Shown here one piece after another: positions 36,116-36,983 of a stretch of DNA of 36,983 nt. Location of the stretch: NCBI GenBank assembly GCA_937916505.1, contig CALFSW010000055.1, forward strand, positions 1 to 36,983. The letters run 5' to 3'. The first letter of the stretch is position 1; the number at the start of each line of letters is the position of its first letter. Below the pieces are notes generated by a model. It saw only the letters and a list, made by a program, of their open reading frames with translations, did no database searches and had not been told where the DNA came from. This DNA is from an uncultured Verrucomicrobiales bacterium. GTDB taxonomy: Bacteria > Verrucomicrobiota > Verrucomicrobiia > Verrucomicrobiales > Akkermansiaceae. Position numbers and translations under genes: made by a program.

Positions 36116-36909
36116 TGGTCGAAGTAATGCCCCATGACCTCCATCACGCCTACGCTTCCGGGACTATCGGCGACTTTTCCTCCACGATTTTGGACGTAGT
36201 CACGAACTTCGCCAACCGCATTCGAGGGACATCCACAGGCATCACAGATCTCGGGCTTCAACATGCTGAGATCATTGAAATTATCTCCAACCGCAAGAAT
36301 TCGATCCGGACCAATTCCCCATCGGTCGGCGGCCTCGACCAACCCACTTCCTTTGTTGTAATCCATGTGGCTGAATCGCAGGTAAATCGAATTACGCTCA
36401 AAGGTGAGGTTGGAATGCTTCGACAAATCTTCGATAAATCCCTGAATCTCGTCCATCTCCCGATCGGAGGTCGCTACAATTGCGGCGGCATCTTCTACTT
36501 CTGAAACCCAACTGGCAGAGGTATGGGCCTCCACAAATTTTCGAACTTTGCCCAAAGCTCTTTTGCACTTCCGGAAAAGCTTGTGATGATCCCGCTCGCA
36601 CTTTTGGTTCCACTCATCATGAGGGACCCATCGCCCGAACTGGCCGGGAAAATAAATCTCTCTTTCCCGGGCGATCACAAAGTCCGGCAGAAAAGGAAAA
36701 TCCGACTCGTTGAACCCTTCCACCAACTGGTAGAGCGAACGTCCTGTCGCAATTCCCCACGCCGCCCCATAGGTCGACCGAACCCATTGCAAGCAGTCGA
36801 AGAAACGCGGATCGAGTGCCGTGGATCCATCCTTCAAGACAAGAGTGTCGTCAAAGTCAAATCCCAGGACAGCTTTCCAAATTGGGGGTTCCGGTAAAAT
36901 CCTGAGCAC
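36112..36909 (-). CDS. HAD-superfamily hydrolase
   Basis: A 265-residue HAD phosphatase of the Cof/sucrose-phosphatase-like C2-cap class. Motif I is DFDDTL (Asp18, Asp20), motif II is likely ATGRS (54-58), and motif IV is GDNFNDLSML (about 208-217). The cap between them includes WVSEVEDAAAIVAT and ERNSIYLRFSHMDYNKGSGL with the motif III lysine. It probably dephosphorylates a small phosphorylated metabolite or sugar phosphate. The gene precedes the LysE-like exporter with an ATGA overlap. Confidence 0.9.
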   Translation of the reverse strand: MLRILPEPPIWKAVLGFDFDDTLVLKDGSTALDPRFFDCLQWVRSTYGAAWGIATGRSLYQLVEGFNESDFPFLPDFVIAREREIYFPGQFGRWVPHDEWNQKCERDHHKLFRKCKRALGKVRKFVEAHTSASWVSEVEDAAAIVATSDREMDEIQGFIEDLSKHSNLTFERNSIYLRFSHMDYNKGSGLVEAADRWGIGPDRILAVGDNFNDLSMLKPEICDACGCPSNAVGEVRDYVQNRGGKVADSPGSVGVMEVMGHYFDQ

Positions 36910-36950
36910 GACAAAGAGAAACTACGAATTCACACCGATCTCAACCCCAA

Positions 36951-36983
36951 TTACTCCTCAACCGGGATGGCCCTTGGAATCTC
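36951..36983 (-). CDS. C-terminal tail of another gene (partial, window edge)
   Basis: The minus strand is open from the window edge to a TAA at 36951-36953 and encodes EIPRAIPVEE. Its proline-rich pattern resembles the tail of the PBP gene in this window (DIPRAVPVN). It may therefore be the end of a second protein with the same kind of tail, possibly another PBP. Ten codons cannot establish this; it may also be chance. A TAA after an open run of this length is common in non-coding DNA. Confidence 0.35.
   Translation of the reverse strand, partial: EIPRAIPVEE

Overview
The window looks like a chromosomal segment from a Verrucomicrobiota bacterium, probably a free-living and perhaps marine member of Verrucomicrobiae. 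This is inferred from gene content: two secreted sulfatases around a Tat-exported sugar-isomerase-like protein, a DUF1800/DUF1501 pair, a secreted WD40 protein with a HEAT-like segment, a YfbK-like protein beside an ECF sigma factor, a PQQ-type dehydrogenase fused to cytochrome c, and weak Shine-Dalgarno sites. TGA is an ordinary stop in several genes here (for example the RluA-like and HIT genes), so the code is standard. No rRNA, tRNA, CRISPR array or intact transposase was seen.

Layout. 1-312 is the C-terminal end of an unrecognised gene. 404-595 is a small element with imperfect terminal inverted repeats of IS21 type and a long central hairpin. 665-2758 (minus) encodes a second-type elongation factor G interrupted by an in-frame TGA at a position that is normally cysteine. 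2921-4396 is class II ilvC. 4534-6708 is a bifunctional penicillin-binding protein. 6705-9780 (minus) is a tight operon of a membrane protein, DUF1800 and DUF1501. 9909-14390 is a plus-strand operon: sulfatase, sugar-isomerase-like protein, sulfatase, membrane protein. 14397-17075 (minus) is rapA, divergent from a small-kinase/PP2C-phosphatase fusion (17225-18433). 18555-19565 is a type II glutamine synthetase preceded by a candidate sigma-54 promoter. A secreted alpha/beta hydrolase and sufT follow. 21288-23007 (minus) is an ECF sigma factor with a membrane-anchored YfbK-like protein that lacks the VWA domain. Next come a LysM protein, a secreted lactonase-like propeller (minus), ppc, a WD40 protein (minus), a sorbosone-dehydrogenase/cytochrome c gene with RluA-like and HIT genes behind it, then trkA-phoH and LysE-HAD pairs on the minus strand. 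The last 33 bases hold the tail of another minus-strand gene.

How the parts fit. Core metabolism is represented by ilvC (branched-chain amino acids), glnII (ammonia assimilation) and ppc (anaplerosis). Degradation of sulfated glycans is suggested by the sulfatase operon. Envelope functions are the PBP, the LysM protein and the ECF/YfbK module. EF-G2, class II IlvC and RapA all look, from memory of those families, like proteobacterial versions, which hints at acquisition across phyla.

The observations most worth a second look are the TGA codon in the EF-G gene, the compact kinase-phosphatase fusion, the sulfatase with a CHMSR instead of CxPSR active-site motif, the VWA-less YfbK-like protein, the IS-end-only element, and the promoter region of glnII.
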